From positions 425,725 through 489,724 of the forward strand of contig NZ_JARVSD010000008.1 in assembly GCF_030209445.1 (NCBI RefSeq): a stretch of DNA of 64,000 nucleotides, given 5' to 3'. Shown piece after piece: positions 40,409-50,500 of the stretch (its first letter is position 1; every line of letters starts with the position of its first letter). The notes under the pieces are model-generated. The model made no database searches. It worked only from the letters and a program-made list of their open reading frames with translations, and was not told the origin of the DNA. The stretch is from Promicromonospora sp. MEB111. Its GTDB lineage: Bacteria; Actinomycetota; Actinomycetes; Actinomycetales; Cellulomonadaceae. Position numbers and translations under genes: made by a program.

Positions 40409-41416
40409 ATGCTCGGCGACGTGCTCGGACTGACCCCTGACGAGACCCTCGCGTACAGCGAGCTCGTCGCCCTGCCCTCGGCCACGGTGGCCGACCTCGC
40501 CGCGGTGCTCAGCCCCTACGGGACCTCGCTGGGCGACGCCCACCGGCTGCTGCGCCGCCTGGAGGAGCACGGCCTGGCCGCGCGGATCACCGGCGACGAG
40601 CGGCGGTTCGCGGCCGCGCCGCCCGCGATCGCGCTCGGGGCGCTCCTCGCGCGCCGCCAGGACGAGGTGCGGCACGCCGAGGTGGAGCTCAGTCGGCTGG
40701 AGGAGGTCTACCGGGTGGCCGCGGCGGGCCGCGGCCCTACCGACGTGGTCGACGTGATCCGGGGCGAGGACGCCGTGCGGCACCGGTTCGAGCAGCTCCA
40801 GCTCGGGGCCCGCGAGTGCGTGGACGCGTTCGTGCGGCCGCCCGTGATCGTCACGTCCAGCCAGGAGAACTCCGCCGAGGGGCAGGCCGTGGAGCGGGGC
40901 GTGCAGTACCGCGTGGTCGTCGAGCGCAGCATGCTGGAGAGCCAGGACGTGACGATCGACGAGGCCGTCGAGGCCACGGAGGCGGGGGAGGACGTCCGGT
41001 TCGCCGAGCGCGTGCCGCTCAAGCTCATCGTGATCGACCGCCGGCTCGCCCTGATGCCGCTCACGTCGTCCGGCGACGTCGTCGGCGCGCTGCTCGTGCG
41101 CGAGAGCACGCTGCTCGACGCCCTGCTCGCGCTCTTCGAGAACGTGTGGGACCGGGCGACGCCGCTGCTGGTCGGCACGTCCGGCATGGCCGGCGACGTC
41201 GTGGACCACGTGGACGACGACGACGCGCGCGTGCTCGGGCTGCTGCTCGCCGGGCTCACCGACCAGGCGGTGGCCAAGCAGCTCGGCACGTCCCTGCGCA
41301 CCGTGCAGCGGCGGGTCCGGGCGCTGATGGACCTCGCCGGCGTCGAGACCCGGGTGCAGCTCGGCTGGCACGCCGCGACCCGCGGCTGGGTGCGCTCGGG
41401 GGCCGTTCCGGTGTGA
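40409..41416 (+). CDS. TrmB-like regulator with C-terminal LuxR/GerE-type helix-turn-helix
   Basis: The 335-aa protein combines an N-terminal TrmB-like winged helix (LGLTPDETLAYSELVALPSATVADLAAVL) with a middle domain (DAFVRPPVIVTSSQENSAEGQAVERGVQYRVVVE) and a C-terminal HTH (VLGLLLAGLTDQAVAKQLGTSLRTVQRRVRALMDLAGVETRVQLGWHA). This type often sits divergently from subtilase genes in actinobacteria. TGGCGG at 40341 and CCGCCA at 40367 in the gap could be operator halves. GGAGGAG precedes the ATG. Confidence 0.85.
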   Translation: MLGDVLGLTPDETLAYSELVALPSATVADLAAVLSPYGTSLGDAHRLLRRLEEHGLAARITGDERRFAAAPPAIALGALLARRQDEVRHAEVELSRLEEVYRVAAAGRGPTDVVDVIRGEDAVRHRFEQLQLGARECVDAFVRPPVIVTSSQENSAEGQAVERGVQYRVVVERSMLESQDVTIDEAVEATEAGEDVRFAERVPLKLIVIDRRLALMPLTSSGDVVGALLVRESTLLDALLALFENVWDRATPLLVGTSGMAGDVVDHVDDDDARVLGLLLAGLTDQAVAKQLGTSLRTVQRRVRALMDLAGVETRVQLGWHAATRGWVRSGAVPV

Positions 41417-41489
41417 CGTTCCCGACGTCGGCACGGCGACGTCCGAAATCCGCTTTCCGTGCCGCCGCGCCCGGGGTGAGGATCGGGCG

Positions 41490-42791
41490 GTGACCTCCTC
41501 TCCACGCACCGGCGCCCTGGGATTCTGGGCGGACCTGCCGCAGGACGGCCGCTGGCTGCTGTCCACCGTGGTGGTGCAGTTCTTCGGCCGCGGCCTGACG
41601 CTGCCCTTCACGATCATCTACCTGCACGAGGTGCGCGGGTTCTCGCTCGCCCTGTCCGGCACGCTCATGGGCCTGATCGCCGTGGTCGGCGTGCTCGTGA
41701 CCGGCCCGGCCGGCGCCCTCGTGGACCGGTACGGCGCGCGGCGCGTCATGCTCACCGGCCTGTTCTTCGCCGTCGCGGGCTACTCGGTGCTGGCCTTCGC
41801 CACGACGCCCCTGATCGCGGCCCTCGGGCTCGCCCTGTTCGGCGTGCAGCTCGGCGTCGGCTGGCCGTCCGTGAACGCGCTCGTGGCCACCGTCGTGGAC
41901 GGCGACCTGCGGCAGCGGTACTACGGCGTGAACTTCGCGCTGCTCAACCTCGGCGTCGGCGTCGGCGGCGTGGTGGGCGGCCTCGTGGTCGACGTCGACC
42001 GGCCCGGCACCTTCGTGATGGCGTTCCTGGTCAACGCCGCGACGTTCCTGCTCCCGATCGTGGTGCTGCTCGGTCCGCTGCGCCACCTGCACGGACGCGT
42101 GGACCGGCCGCACGACGCCGATACCGGCGGCGAGAGCTACCTGGCGATCCTGCGCCGGCCCGAGGTGCTGTGGCTCGCCGCGCTCGGGCTGCTCGCGGCG
42201 TTCGTGGGCTACGGGCAGATGGAGGGCGGCTTCCCGGCCTTCGCCCGGCAGGTCGCCGAGGTCTCCACGCGCGTGGTCGGTTTCGCGTTCGTCGTGAACA
42301 CCGTGGTGATCGTGGCGCTCCAGTTCTGGGTGATGAACCGGGTCAGCGGACGCCGCCGTACGCGGGTGCTGGCGCTCATGGCCGTCGTCTGGGCGGCGGC
42401 CTGGCTGCTGCTCGGGGTGACGGGGCTGGTGCCGGGCGGCATGGCCGCGGTGGTGATCGTCCTGGCGTTCCACGGCGTGTTCGGCCTGGGCGAGACCCTC
42501 ATGCAGTCCGTGCTGCCCGCCCTGACCAACGACATGGCGCCCGCCCACCTGCGCGGCCGGTACAACGCGATCGGGTCCGGCTCGTTCCAGGCGGGCACCA
42601 TCGCCGGGCCCGTGGTGGCGGGCCTGCTGCTGGAGCACGGCTGGTCCGGCGCCTTCATCGGCGTGGTGGTGGCGGGCTGCGCCGGGATCGCGGCGACGGC
42701 GTTCGCCGTCGGACGGCGGGTGACGCCGGAGGTGAACGGCGTCGCGGACGCGACCGGGTCGCCGGCGGGACGGGCGGTCAGCCGTCGATGA
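41490..42791 (+). CDS. MFS transporter (MdtH-like)
   Basis: The 433-aa membrane protein has 12 hydrophobic segments and the MFS loop 2-3 motif [42 protein letters not shown] is typical of MdtH/YceL-like drug exporters. The substrate is unknown. The GTG start at 41490 follows GGTGAGGATCGGGCG. Its 3' end overlaps the convergent hydrolase by 14 bp. Confidence 0.88.
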   Translation: MTSSPRTGALGFWADLPQDGRWLLSTVVVQFFGRGLTLPFTIIYLHEVRGFSLALSGTLMGLIAVVGVLVTGPAGALVDRYGARRVMLTGLFFAVAGYSVLAFATTPLIAALGLALFGVQLGVGWPSVNALVATVVDGDLRQRYYGVNFALLNLGVGVGGVVGGLVVDVDRPGTFVMAFLVNAATFLLPIVVLLGPLRHLHGRVDRPHDADTGGESYLAILRRPEVLWLAALGLLAAFVGYGQMEGGFPAFARQVAEVSTRVVGFAFVVNTVVIVALQFWVMNRVSGRRRTRVLALMAVVWAAAWLLLGVTGLVPGGMAAVVIVLAFHGVFGLGETLMQSVLPALTNDMAPAHLRGRYNAIGSGSFQAGTIAGPVVAGLLLEHGWSGAFIGVVVAGCAGIAATAFAVGRRVTPEVNGVADATGSPAGRAVSRR

Positions 42792-43602
42792 ACGCCAGCA
42801 GGTCGGCGTGCAGGCGCTCGCGCTCCGTGTCGGGCAGAGCGTGGGAGGCGCCCTCGTAGACGGTCAGGACGGCGTCGTCGACCAGCGAGGCGGACCGTTT
42901 GCCGCCCACCTCGAAGGGCACGATCTGGTCGTCGTCGCCGTGGATGACCAGCGTCGGCACGTCGATCGCGGCGAGGTCGGGCCGGAAGTCCGTGGCCGAG
43001 AACGCGGCGATGCACTCGTAGGCGCCGCGGTGCCCGGTCGCCATGCCCTGCGCCCAGAACGCGTCGCGGAACCCCTGGGCGACGTCCTGGCGCCGGTTGT
43101 GCCCGAAGAACGGGCCGTCGGCCAGGTCGCGGTAGAGCTGGGCCCGGTTGGCCCGCTCACCCGCGCGGATGGCGTCGAAGGTCTCGGGCGGCAGGCCCTC
43201 CGGGTTGTCGTCGGTGCGCACCATGAGCGGCGGCACGGCGGAGACGAGCACCAGCCGGGCGACCCGCCCGGTGCCGTGCCGGCCCACGTAGCGCACGATC
43301 TCGCCGCCGCCGGTGGAGTGGCCCACGAGGGTCAGGTCGTGCAGGTCGAGGGTGTCGATGAGCACCGCCAGGTCGTCGGCGTAGGTGTCCATCTCGTTGC
43401 CGTGCCAGGTCTGGCTGGACCGGCCGTGGCCGCGCCGGTCGTGCGCGACGACCCGGTGGCCCCGCTCCGCCAGGAACAGCGCCGCCGCCTCCCACGCGTC
43501 GGAGCTCAGCGGCCAGCCGTGGCTCAGCAGCACGGGGGTGCCGTCCGTGCCCCAGTCCCGGTAGAAGATCTCGGCGCCGTCGTCCGCTGTGACGTAAGGC
43601 AT
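42778..43602 (-). CDS. Alpha/beta hydrolase (non-haem haloperoxidase-like)
   Basis: The 274-aa enzyme has [15 protein letters not shown] (oxyanion HGW), the nucleophile elbow VGHSTGGGE, Asp in [11 protein letters not shown] and the His in EGASHALP. It matches cofactor-free chloroperoxidase-like esterases. The substrate is unknown. The ATG at 43602 is followed at 61 nt upstream by a 23-bp operator shared with the other hydrolase of this locus, so both are probably controlled by the LAL regulator. Confidence 0.92.
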   Translation of the reverse strand: MPYVTADDGAEIFYRDWGTDGTPVLLSHGWPLSSDAWEAAALFLAERGHRVVAHDRRGHGRSSQTWHGNEMDTYADDLAVLIDTLDLHDLTLVGHSTGGGEIVRYVGRHGTGRVARLVLVSAVPPLMVRTDDNPEGLPPETFDAIRAGERANRAQLYRDLADGPFFGHNRRQDVAQGFRDAFWAQGMATGHRGAYECIAAFSATDFRPDLAAIDVPTLVIHGDDDQIVPFEVGGKRSASLVDDAVLTVYEGASHALPDTERERLHADLLAFIDG

Positions 43603-43663
43603 GTGGCCCCCCTCGGTCGGTCGGATGATGAACCTCGACCTTGCCGCCGACCCCGGTGCGCGC

Positions 43664-43686
43664 GGACCACGCGAACCGCGTAGTCC
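43664..43686 (-). promoter_or_regulatory. LAL operator copy 1 (upstream of haloperoxidase-like gene)
   Basis: On the minus strand it starts GGACTACG, has central GGTTC and ends CGTGGTCC. It matches the site at 46525-46547 at 21 of 23 positions. It ends 61 nt before the hydrolase ATG, in the same orientation relative to its gene as copy 2. Confidence 0.75.
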
Positions 43687-43707
43687 GCCGCAGGCCTGTG
43701 ACCTGGG

Positions 43708-46497
43708 CTACGACGTGGTGGGGCGGGGATTGTCGTCCGACGGCGGGGTCGCGCCCGGCGCCGACGACGGCGGGGCCGTCAGCCGGTCGGCGAGCTGCCG
43801 CCGCGACGTGACCCCGAGCTTCTGGAACACCTTGCGCAGGTGGTAGTCGACGGTGCTGGGACTGATGAACAGGTTCGCCGCGATCTCGGGGTTGGTGTGG
43901 CCGGCCGACGCGAGCCGCGCGACGGTGTGCTCCTGCGCCGTCAGGCCGAAGCGCCGGGGCGGGGCGTCGACGTCCCCCGAGGCGCCGACGGCCGCCAGCT
44001 CCGCGACCGTCCGGGCGACGAACAGCTCGGCGCCGCTGTGGTGGAAGTGCGCCAGGGCGAGCCGGAGCTGCTCGGCCGCGTCCCGCCGGCGCCGGGCCCG
44101 GCGCAACCACTCGCCGTAGACGAGGTGCGACCTGGCCCGGTCCATCTCCGCCCGGGTACCGCTCAGGGCCTCGACCGAGGCGACGTGGTGCCGCTCGGCG
44201 TCCTCGTCCGTCCCGGCCAGCGCCAGCGCCCGCTCGGCCACGCCGCGGCACCAGGGCGAGCCGTTCGCCTCCGCCAGCGAGGCCAGCAGCCTGGCGACCC
44301 GCGCCGCCTCCTCCGGGTGCCCGCTGCGCGCGGCCGCCTCGACGTAGTCCGGGTACTGGTCCGGCGTGACCTGCAGGAACGGGTCGGCGATCAGCGGGTT
44401 GAGCCGCTCGTACGCGTCCTGGTAGCCGCCCTCCGCGAGGTCCCGGACCGCGAGCGACGCGACGGCGGACGCCTCGACCCCGCCGAAGCCCGTGGCGGCG
44501 GCGCCCTCGGCGATCGCCCGCACCACGTCGCGGGGCGCCCCGCCCCACGCCATGACCGCGACGTTTGGCACGTTCTCGGCGTCGTACCCCATGGCCCGGC
44601 GCACCTCGCGGACCAGCTCGTCGTACGCGACGGCCCGCCGCAGGGTGCCGCCCCACAGCTCCGAGAGCGCCATCACCCACAGGAGCGTGTCGAGCACCTG
44701 CAGGGCCCCGGAGTCGCGCGCCGCCTGGGCCGCACGGTCGAGCGCGGCGGCGCGCCCGGCGTCGTCCCAGAGGAACGTGCCCAGGGACGCGATGGCCGTG
44801 CCCATGTGCATCATCCGGTCGTCGGGGAGCGCGAGGATCGCGGCCAGGGCCGCGCGCGCCGGGGCCACGGCCCGCGGGTACGGGTCGAGGACGACGGCGC
44901 CCAGCCCCCGCAGGATGTCCGACGTCGGGCCGCCGGCCAGGTCGGCGCCCGCCGCCAGGCGGCGACCCAGCTCCTCCAGGGTGACCCCGCTCATCAGACG
45001 CTCGGCCGTGCAGCAGCTCTCGAACGCCCGCAGGAGCGCCACCTGCTCCCGCTCGGCGTCCTGCCCGTGGAACGCGTCGGCGGCGCGCAAGTTCGCCGCG
45101 GTGGCGCCGCGCACCCCCTCGGTGTCGGCGGTGAACAGGCTGAGCGCGGTGCGTACGGACAGGGCGCGGCCCTGGGTCACGGGGTCCACGGCGGGCAGGT
45201 CGATCTCGCCCACGAGCCGCTGGGCCACGTGGGCCGCGCCCACGGCCAGCGCGGCCTCGGCCGCGCCGACCTGGCGCGCGTCGCGGACGGGGCCGGGCGC
45301 GGTCAGCTCGGCCGCCCGCGTCAGGATGGTCGCGCGCGAGGCGAGGCCGCCGCGCCGCGCGGCCAGGTCCGCGGTGTGCGCCAGCCGGTCGGCGACGGCG
45401 GGGTCCGTGCCCATGACGGTGCGCGCGGCGTGCCAGGCCTCGGTCTCGACCATGCCGAGCCCCTCGGCCGCCCGCGCCAGCGCCCCGTGCATCCGGCGCA
45501 GCTCGGCGCCGGGCGCGGCGTTGTAGACGGCGGAGCGCACCAGCGGGTGCCGGAACCGCACGACGGGCTGCAGCTCCACCAGGCCGGCCACCTCGGCCCG
45601 GTCGCCGTCGTCGGGTCCCAGGCCCAGGTCGGCGGCCGCCGCGGTCACGAGGTCGATGTTGCCCGTCGAGTCCGCGGCGGCCAGCAGCACCCAGGTCTGC
45701 ACGCGCGGGTCGGCCCGGCGCACCTGCCGCACGTAGTGCTCCTCCAGGTGCCGGCCGACGGGCACCGGCGCCCCGCCGAGGCCCAGGTCCGGGAGCTCGT
45801 GCACCAGGGCGTCGCCCGCCAGGTCGATCAGGGCCAGCGGGTTGCCGCCGGTCGCGCGGGCGATGGCGGCGGCCGCCGACGGCGCGAGCGGCCGCTCGGC
45901 CGACCGGTTCAGCAGCTGCGCCGCCGCCTCGGGGTCGAGGCCGGTCAGGCCGAGCCGCGGCACCCCGCCCATCCGCTCGGCGAAACCGCCGTCGTCCCGG
46001 GCCGCGAACACGACCGCCACGTTCTCGACCGCGAGGCGCCGGGCCACGAAGGCGAGGGCGTCCAGGCTCTCGGCGTCGATCAGGTGCGCGTCGTCGACCA
46101 CGCACACCACCGGGGTCCTGGCCCCGGCCGCGGCCAGGAGCCCGAGCACGCCGAGGCCCACCAGGAACCGGTCCGGGGCCGGCCCGTCCGCCTGGCCGGA
46201 CGCCACCCGCACCGCCTGCCGCTGCCGCTCCGGGAGACCCTCGCAGTGTTCGCGGAGCAGGGAGACGAGCCGCTGCACGGCCGCGAACGGGATGGTCGAC
46301 TCCGACTCGTACCCGTCCAGGTGGATCGTGGCGAGGCCTGGGGCCCGCGTCGCCGCGGTCAGCAGGCAGGTCTTGCCGATGCCCGGCTCGCCCAGGACCA
46401 GCAGCGATCCGCCCCGGCCGTTGCGCGCACCCCCGAGCAGCGTGGCCAGCCGACGCAGCTCCTCGTCGCGCCCCACGGGGGCGGCGGCGGTCTCCAT
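43708..46497 (-). CDS. LAL (large ATP-binding LuxR-type) transcriptional regulator
   Basis: The 929-aa protein has an N-terminal AAA/STAND ATPase with Walker A GEPGIGKTCLL (near residue 40) and Walker B VVCVVDDAHLID, a long TPR-like helical middle and a C-terminal LuxR HTH (FGLTAQEHTVARLASAGHTNPEIAANLFISPSTVDYHLRKVFQKLGV). LAL proteins such as MalT are ATP-dependent activators responding to small ligands. The ATG at 46497 was taken; a GTG at 46506 adds three residues. A 23-bp dyad lies 28 bp upstream and is repeated before the hydrolase on its other side, which points to a local regulon. Confidence 0.93.
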   Translation of the reverse strand: METAAAPVGRDEELRRLATLLGGARNGRGGSLLVLGEPGIGKTCLLTAATRAPGLATIHLDGYESESTIPFAAVQRLVSLLREHCEGLPERQRQAVRVASGQADGPAPDRFLVGLGVLGLLAAAGARTPVVCVVDDAHLIDAESLDALAFVARRLAVENVAVVFAARDDGGFAERMGGVPRLGLTGLDPEAAAQLLNRSAERPLAPSAAAAIARATGGNPLALIDLAGDALVHELPDLGLGGAPVPVGRHLEEHYVRQVRRADPRVQTWVLLAAADSTGNIDLVTAAAADLGLGPDDGDRAEVAGLVELQPVVRFRHPLVRSAVYNAAPGAELRRMHGALARAAEGLGMVETEAWHAARTVMGTDPAVADRLAHTADLAARRGGLASRATILTRAAELTAPGPVRDARQVGAAEAALAVGAAHVAQRLVGEIDLPAVDPVTQGRALSVRTALSLFTADTEGVRGATAANLRAADAFHGQDAEREQVALLRAFESCCTAERLMSGVTLEELGRRLAAGADLAGGPTSDILRGLGAVVLDPYPRAVAPARAALAAILALPDDRMMHMGTAIASLGTFLWDDAGRAAALDRAAQAARDSGALQVLDTLLWVMALSELWGGTLRRAVAYDELVREVRRAMGYDAENVPNVAVMAWGGAPRDVVRAIAEGAAATGFGGVEASAVASLAVRDLAEGGYQDAYERLNPLIADPFLQVTPDQYPDYVEAAARSGHPEEAARVARLLASLAEANGSPWCRGVAERALALAGTDEDAERHHVASVEALSGTRAEMDRARSHLVYGEWLRRARRRRDAAEQLRLALAHFHHSGAELFVARTVAELAAVGASGDVDAPPRRFGLTAQEHTVARLASAGHTNPEIAANLFISPSTVDYHLRKVFQKLGVTSRRQLADRLTAPPSSAPGATPPSDDNPRPTTS

Positions 46498-46524
46498 GCG
46501 CCCCACGGTATGGCCGACGGCGAG

Positions 46525-46547
46525 GGACTACGTGGTTCACGTGGTCC
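46525..46547 (+). promoter_or_regulatory. LAL operator copy 2 (between LAL and secreted hydrolase genes)
   Basis: It begins GGACTACG, has central GGTTC and ends CGTGGTCC; it is an imperfect inverted repeat. It ends 60 nt before the ATG of the secreted hydrolase (46608) and starts 28 nt before the LAL gene, so it can control both. Confidence 0.75.
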
Positions 46548-46607
46548 ATATCACCCGGCTTGCTGCGGATGATCTTTGGTGTCCGTACCACGACAGGAGA
46601 CATACCG

Positions 46608-47468
46608 ATGACCAGGAGACGCTTCACCCGCCCCACTGCACTGGTCGCAGCGCTCGCCACGGCGCTGCTCGCACTCTCCACCATGTCCGGCGCGACGGCG
46701 CCGGCCGGCACCCACGGCTCGTCCGGCGGGCATCCGGGAGGCCATCCCGGCGGAGGTGACAAGCCCACGATCGTGCTCGTGCACGGCGCGTTCGCCGACT
46801 CCAGCGGCTGGGCGGGGGTGACCGAACGGCTGACCGACCGCGGCTACCCGGTCCTGGCCTTCTCCAACCCGCTGCGCGGACCGATCTCCGACAGCGAGTA
46901 CCTGCGCCTGTTCCTCGACACGATCGAGGGGCCGATCGTGCTGGTGGGCCACTCCTACGGCGGCGCGGTCATCACCAACGCAGCGACCGGCGACCCCGAC
47001 GTCGAGGCCCTGGTCTACGTGGCGGGCTTCGCGCTCGCCGAGGGTGAGACCGTCGCCGACGCCAACGCACTGGGCGGTGCCGAGCCGCCCGAGGTGATCG
47101 ACCACCTCGTGCTGCGCCCCTACCCGGGCGCGCCGGAGAACGACGCGGACGCGTACATCGACCCCGTCTGGTTCCCGCGGCTCTTCGCCCAGGACCTGCC
47201 GCGCGACACCGCGGAGTTCATGGCCGTGAGCCAGCGCCCGGCCACGCTCAGCTCGCTGGTCATCCCGTCGGGCCCGCCCGCCTGGGAGGACATCCCGAGC
47301 TGGTACATCGTGGCCAAGAACGACCGCATCATCCCGCCCGAGGCGGAACGGGCGATGGCCGAGCGCGCCGGCTCCACGACGACCGAGCTCCGCAGCGGGC
47401 ACGCCGCCATGGTGAGCCAGCCGGGCGCCGTCACCAAGGTCATCCTCGACGCGGCCCGCAACAGCTGA
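46608..47468 (+). CDS. Exported alpha/beta hydrolase
   Basis: The 286-aa protein has a signal peptide (ALVAALATALLALSTMSGATA), a His/Gly-rich linker (SSGGHPGGHPGGGD) and an alpha/beta hydrolase domain with VLVHGAFADSSGW, the elbow VGHSYGGAVI and terminal RSGHAAMVSQP. The pattern matches AB hydrolase_6/esterase EstC types. The ATG at 46608 has AGGAGA 8 nt upstream. It carries the LAL operator 60 nt upstream. Confidence 0.9.
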   Translation: MTRRRFTRPTALVAALATALLALSTMSGATAPAGTHGSSGGHPGGHPGGGDKPTIVLVHGAFADSSGWAGVTERLTDRGYPVLAFSNPLRGPISDSEYLRLFLDTIEGPIVLVGHSYGGAVITNAATGDPDVEALVYVAGFALAEGETVADANALGGAEPPEVIDHLVLRPYPGAPENDADAYIDPVWFPRLFAQDLPRDTAEFMAVSQRPATLSSLVIPSGPPAWEDIPSWYIVAKNDRIIPPEAERAMAERAGSTTTELRSGHAAMVSQPGAVTKVILDAARNS

Positions 47469-47471
47469 CGT

Positions 47472-47513
47472 CCTGTCCGCCGCCTGGGTGCTGGTTCCCA
47501 GGCGGCGGGCAGG
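47472..47513. terminator. Bidirectional hairpin terminator
   Basis: Arms 47472-47488 and 47497-47513 (CCTGTCCGCCGCCTGGG and its complement with one wobble) form a 17-bp stem with an 8-nt loop, 3 nt after the hydrolase stop and 21 nt before the stop of the convergent gene. Confidence 0.75.
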
Positions 47514-47534
47514 CGCTCTCCTTCGCGGAACCGG

Positions 47535-50500
47535 TCAGGGGCGGGCCGGGCCGTCGTCCGTCCGGGCCCAGGTGAGCGTGGTGCTGATGCCGGTCAGCGG
47601 CACCGTCACGGTGCGCTCCACACCGTTCGTCGTCAGCTCGAGGTCCGCGGTCGACGTCACACCCGCGCGCACCGGGTCGAACCGCACCCACACCTCGCAG
47701 GTCCGGCCGGGAGCGAGGGTCCGGTCGTCGCAGCGGTCGTGATCGACGCTGAACGGGCTGTGCCGCTCGTCGTCCTCGACGTCCACCGCACGGATCCGTA
47801 CGGGCGCCGTGCCGGTGCTCGTGATCGTCACCTTCTGCACCTGGCCGCGCGTGCCCACGGGCTGCGCCGTGAACACCGGTGCCTCGACCGTGATGCGTGG
47901 CCCGGCGTTCGCGGCCGGGACCACCTCGATCGTCTCCGACGTGGTGACCGGTGCGAGCGACGCGTCGCCGTCGTAGGGCCGCATCGCGTCGTTGGTGACC
48001 GAGACGGTCACCTCGCCGCGGCGCAGCGCCGTCAGGATCCGGGTCTCCGGGTCGAGGACCGCCACTTTGCCGGCCCGCCGGGCCGCCTCGACCGCGCGCT
48101 CGCCGGAGCCGATCGCGAGGCTCCGCGACCCGCTCCAGTGCACCGACATCGGGTAGCGCAGCGGCACCACCCGGGTGCCCTCCGCGACGCCGTTCGGCTG
48201 GACGATGCTGCCGCTGAGCTGCGCCGTCGTGCCCACCTCGAGCGTCTCGGGCGCCGTCAGCGCGACCGACTGCGCGAACGCGCGGACGTCGGCCTCGACC
48301 CACTGCTCGTCCGCCTCGCCGCGCGGGTCCACCGACCAGCTCACCCAGCCCGTGAAGCCGCCCCGGTCCGGGGTGCCGTACGGGCTCTTGCCCGACGACG
48401 GAAGCACCACATACGGCACGCCCTCCTCGCGGTGCACGTCCACGATCTGGGCGTGCGAGCCCACCATGACGGCGCCCTTGTCCGTGCGCTCCCGGAAGCC
48501 GGTGAGCATGCTCTGGACCAGGGCCACCTCGTTGCCGTCACCGAGCTGGCTGGCGGCGGTGTCGCCCGGGTCGGCCACCGGGTGGTGGGCGAAGACGACG
48601 ACGTTGTCCACCGACCGGTCGCGTTCGGCGTCCGCCAGTGCCTTCTGCAGCATCGGGAGCTGGTCCCAGGCCGTGCCGCGCAGCGTGCCGTACGAGCTGG
48701 CGAGCAGCACGAACCGCGTGCCCTTGTGGTCGAAGGTCCGGTACGGCTGCCCGAACTCGGCGACGAACGGGTCGAGGGTGGCCTGCGTGTTGTTCAGGCC
48801 GTACGACTCGTGGTTGCCCGGCACGTAGTAGCACGGCACGGTGCCGGTACGCGGGTCGGGCGTGCTGCTCGGCGCCGGCTCCTCGCCGACCGCGACCAGG
48901 TCGCAGCCCGCGTCCTCCAGGACCTGGCGGGCCAGGGCGACGTCCTGCGGCAGGCCGCGGTCCGTGATGTCGCCGTTGAGCACCACGAGGTCAGGCCTCG
49001 TGGCGCGGATCGTGTGCAGGGCCGTGGTGGCGACCTGGGTCAGGTCGGTGTTGTCGGCCGTGAACTGGACGTCCGAGAGCGTGGCGAAGCTCCACGCGTC
49101 CTGCCCGTCGAGTCCTTCGCCGTCGGCGGAGATCAGCGGGTCCGCCTCCAGGTCGGGGCGCGGCGGCAGCTCGATCGACGTCGGGACGTCGGCCTCGATG
49201 CGGTCCAGCACGAACGTGCCCGGCTTCTGCTGGGCCGCGTTGGTGTTGATGCCCTGCCAGCCCGTGATCGAGATCGGGTAGGCCGTGGTGGCGGGCAGGG
49301 TGAACGTGGCCTGCTGCCAGTCGTCGGACGGCGTCAGGCCCGTGCCGTAGACGCCGCCGCTCTTGCCGGTCGCGTCGACGTACGCGATGTAGGTGAGGCC
49401 GCTCGGCACGGAGATGCTCGACCTGAGCCGTACTCGCAGGCGCAGCGGCTGGCCGGGCACCGGCACGCGCACGGATGCGGACGCCGCGGAGACGCCGACG
49501 TTGCGCATGCCCTCGAAGTCGACCCGCAGGCCGTCCGGGTCCGCGGAGAACGTCGTGGCCCGCGTGCTGTTGTTGCGCCAGCGGGCGAGCACGTCGTCGT
49601 CGAAGTCGTAGACCGTGACGTTCTGTACGCCGATCGTGATCGAGAGCTGCACCTCCTGGCCCGCGACGGAGATCGTGAGGATCGTCGCCGCGTCCTTGAG
49701 CGGGGTGATCCGCAGGCCGCCGGCAGCCGGCTCGACCTGGACCACGTCGTGGTCGTAGTCGAGCTCCAGGTCGCCGGCCTCGATCGGGGCGGTGAAGCCC
49801 TGGGCGTCGCGTCCGGTCACCCCGACCGTGACAGCCGACGACGTCGCCTCCGCGATCGACAGCCGCTCGGTCGACAGCTCGAGGTCGTCCAGGGCGCCGA
49901 GCACCCGGACGTCCGCGCTGTCGCGCTCGCGGCCGGACCGGGCGGTCACGATGATCTCGCCGCGGGCCGTGACGGGGGCCTGGAGACGCCCGTCGGTCAC
50001 CGACGCACCGCGCGCGTCCCAGCGCACGTCGTCGGCGTCGACCTCGACCGGTGTCTCGTGGTCGTCGGTGCCCTTGGCCACCAGGGTGCGGTGCAGGCCG
50101 GGGAAGACCCGCAGGTCGCCGTCCGCGCCGGCCGCGCCGGGGGCGGGGGAGACCAGGAGGTCGTGCAACCGGCCGTCACCCGGGGCGACGAAGACGCCCA
50201 CGCCGTTCGGGTCGTTGCGCTCGTGCCCGTCCGAGGGCACGTTCCGCAGGGTCGCGTCCTGGTCGCCCAGCGCCCGCGCGACCAGGGTGGTCGAGCCGCC
50301 GCCGTCCAGGTTCACCGCGGTCTCGACGCCCAGCCGCACCAGGTCGCGTGCGGTCTTGTCGATGCCGACGCCGCCCTTGCCGGTGCCGCCCGGGCCGTCC
50401 CAGGTCGCCAGGACGAGCGTGCGGCCGCCGTCCTTGAACCCGAGCGCGGTCCGCGGCGCGACCGACGTCTGCAGGCCTTCGACCACCTTGCCGTCGCGCA

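Noticed and set aside
36918..40433. 1171-codon plus-strand open frame over the subtilase gene
   Set aside because: Antisense shadow; the minus-strand frame holds the full Asp-His-Ser triad.
43840..46572. 910-codon plus-strand open frame over the LAL gene
   Set aside because: Antisense shadow of a protein with Walker and LuxR motifs.
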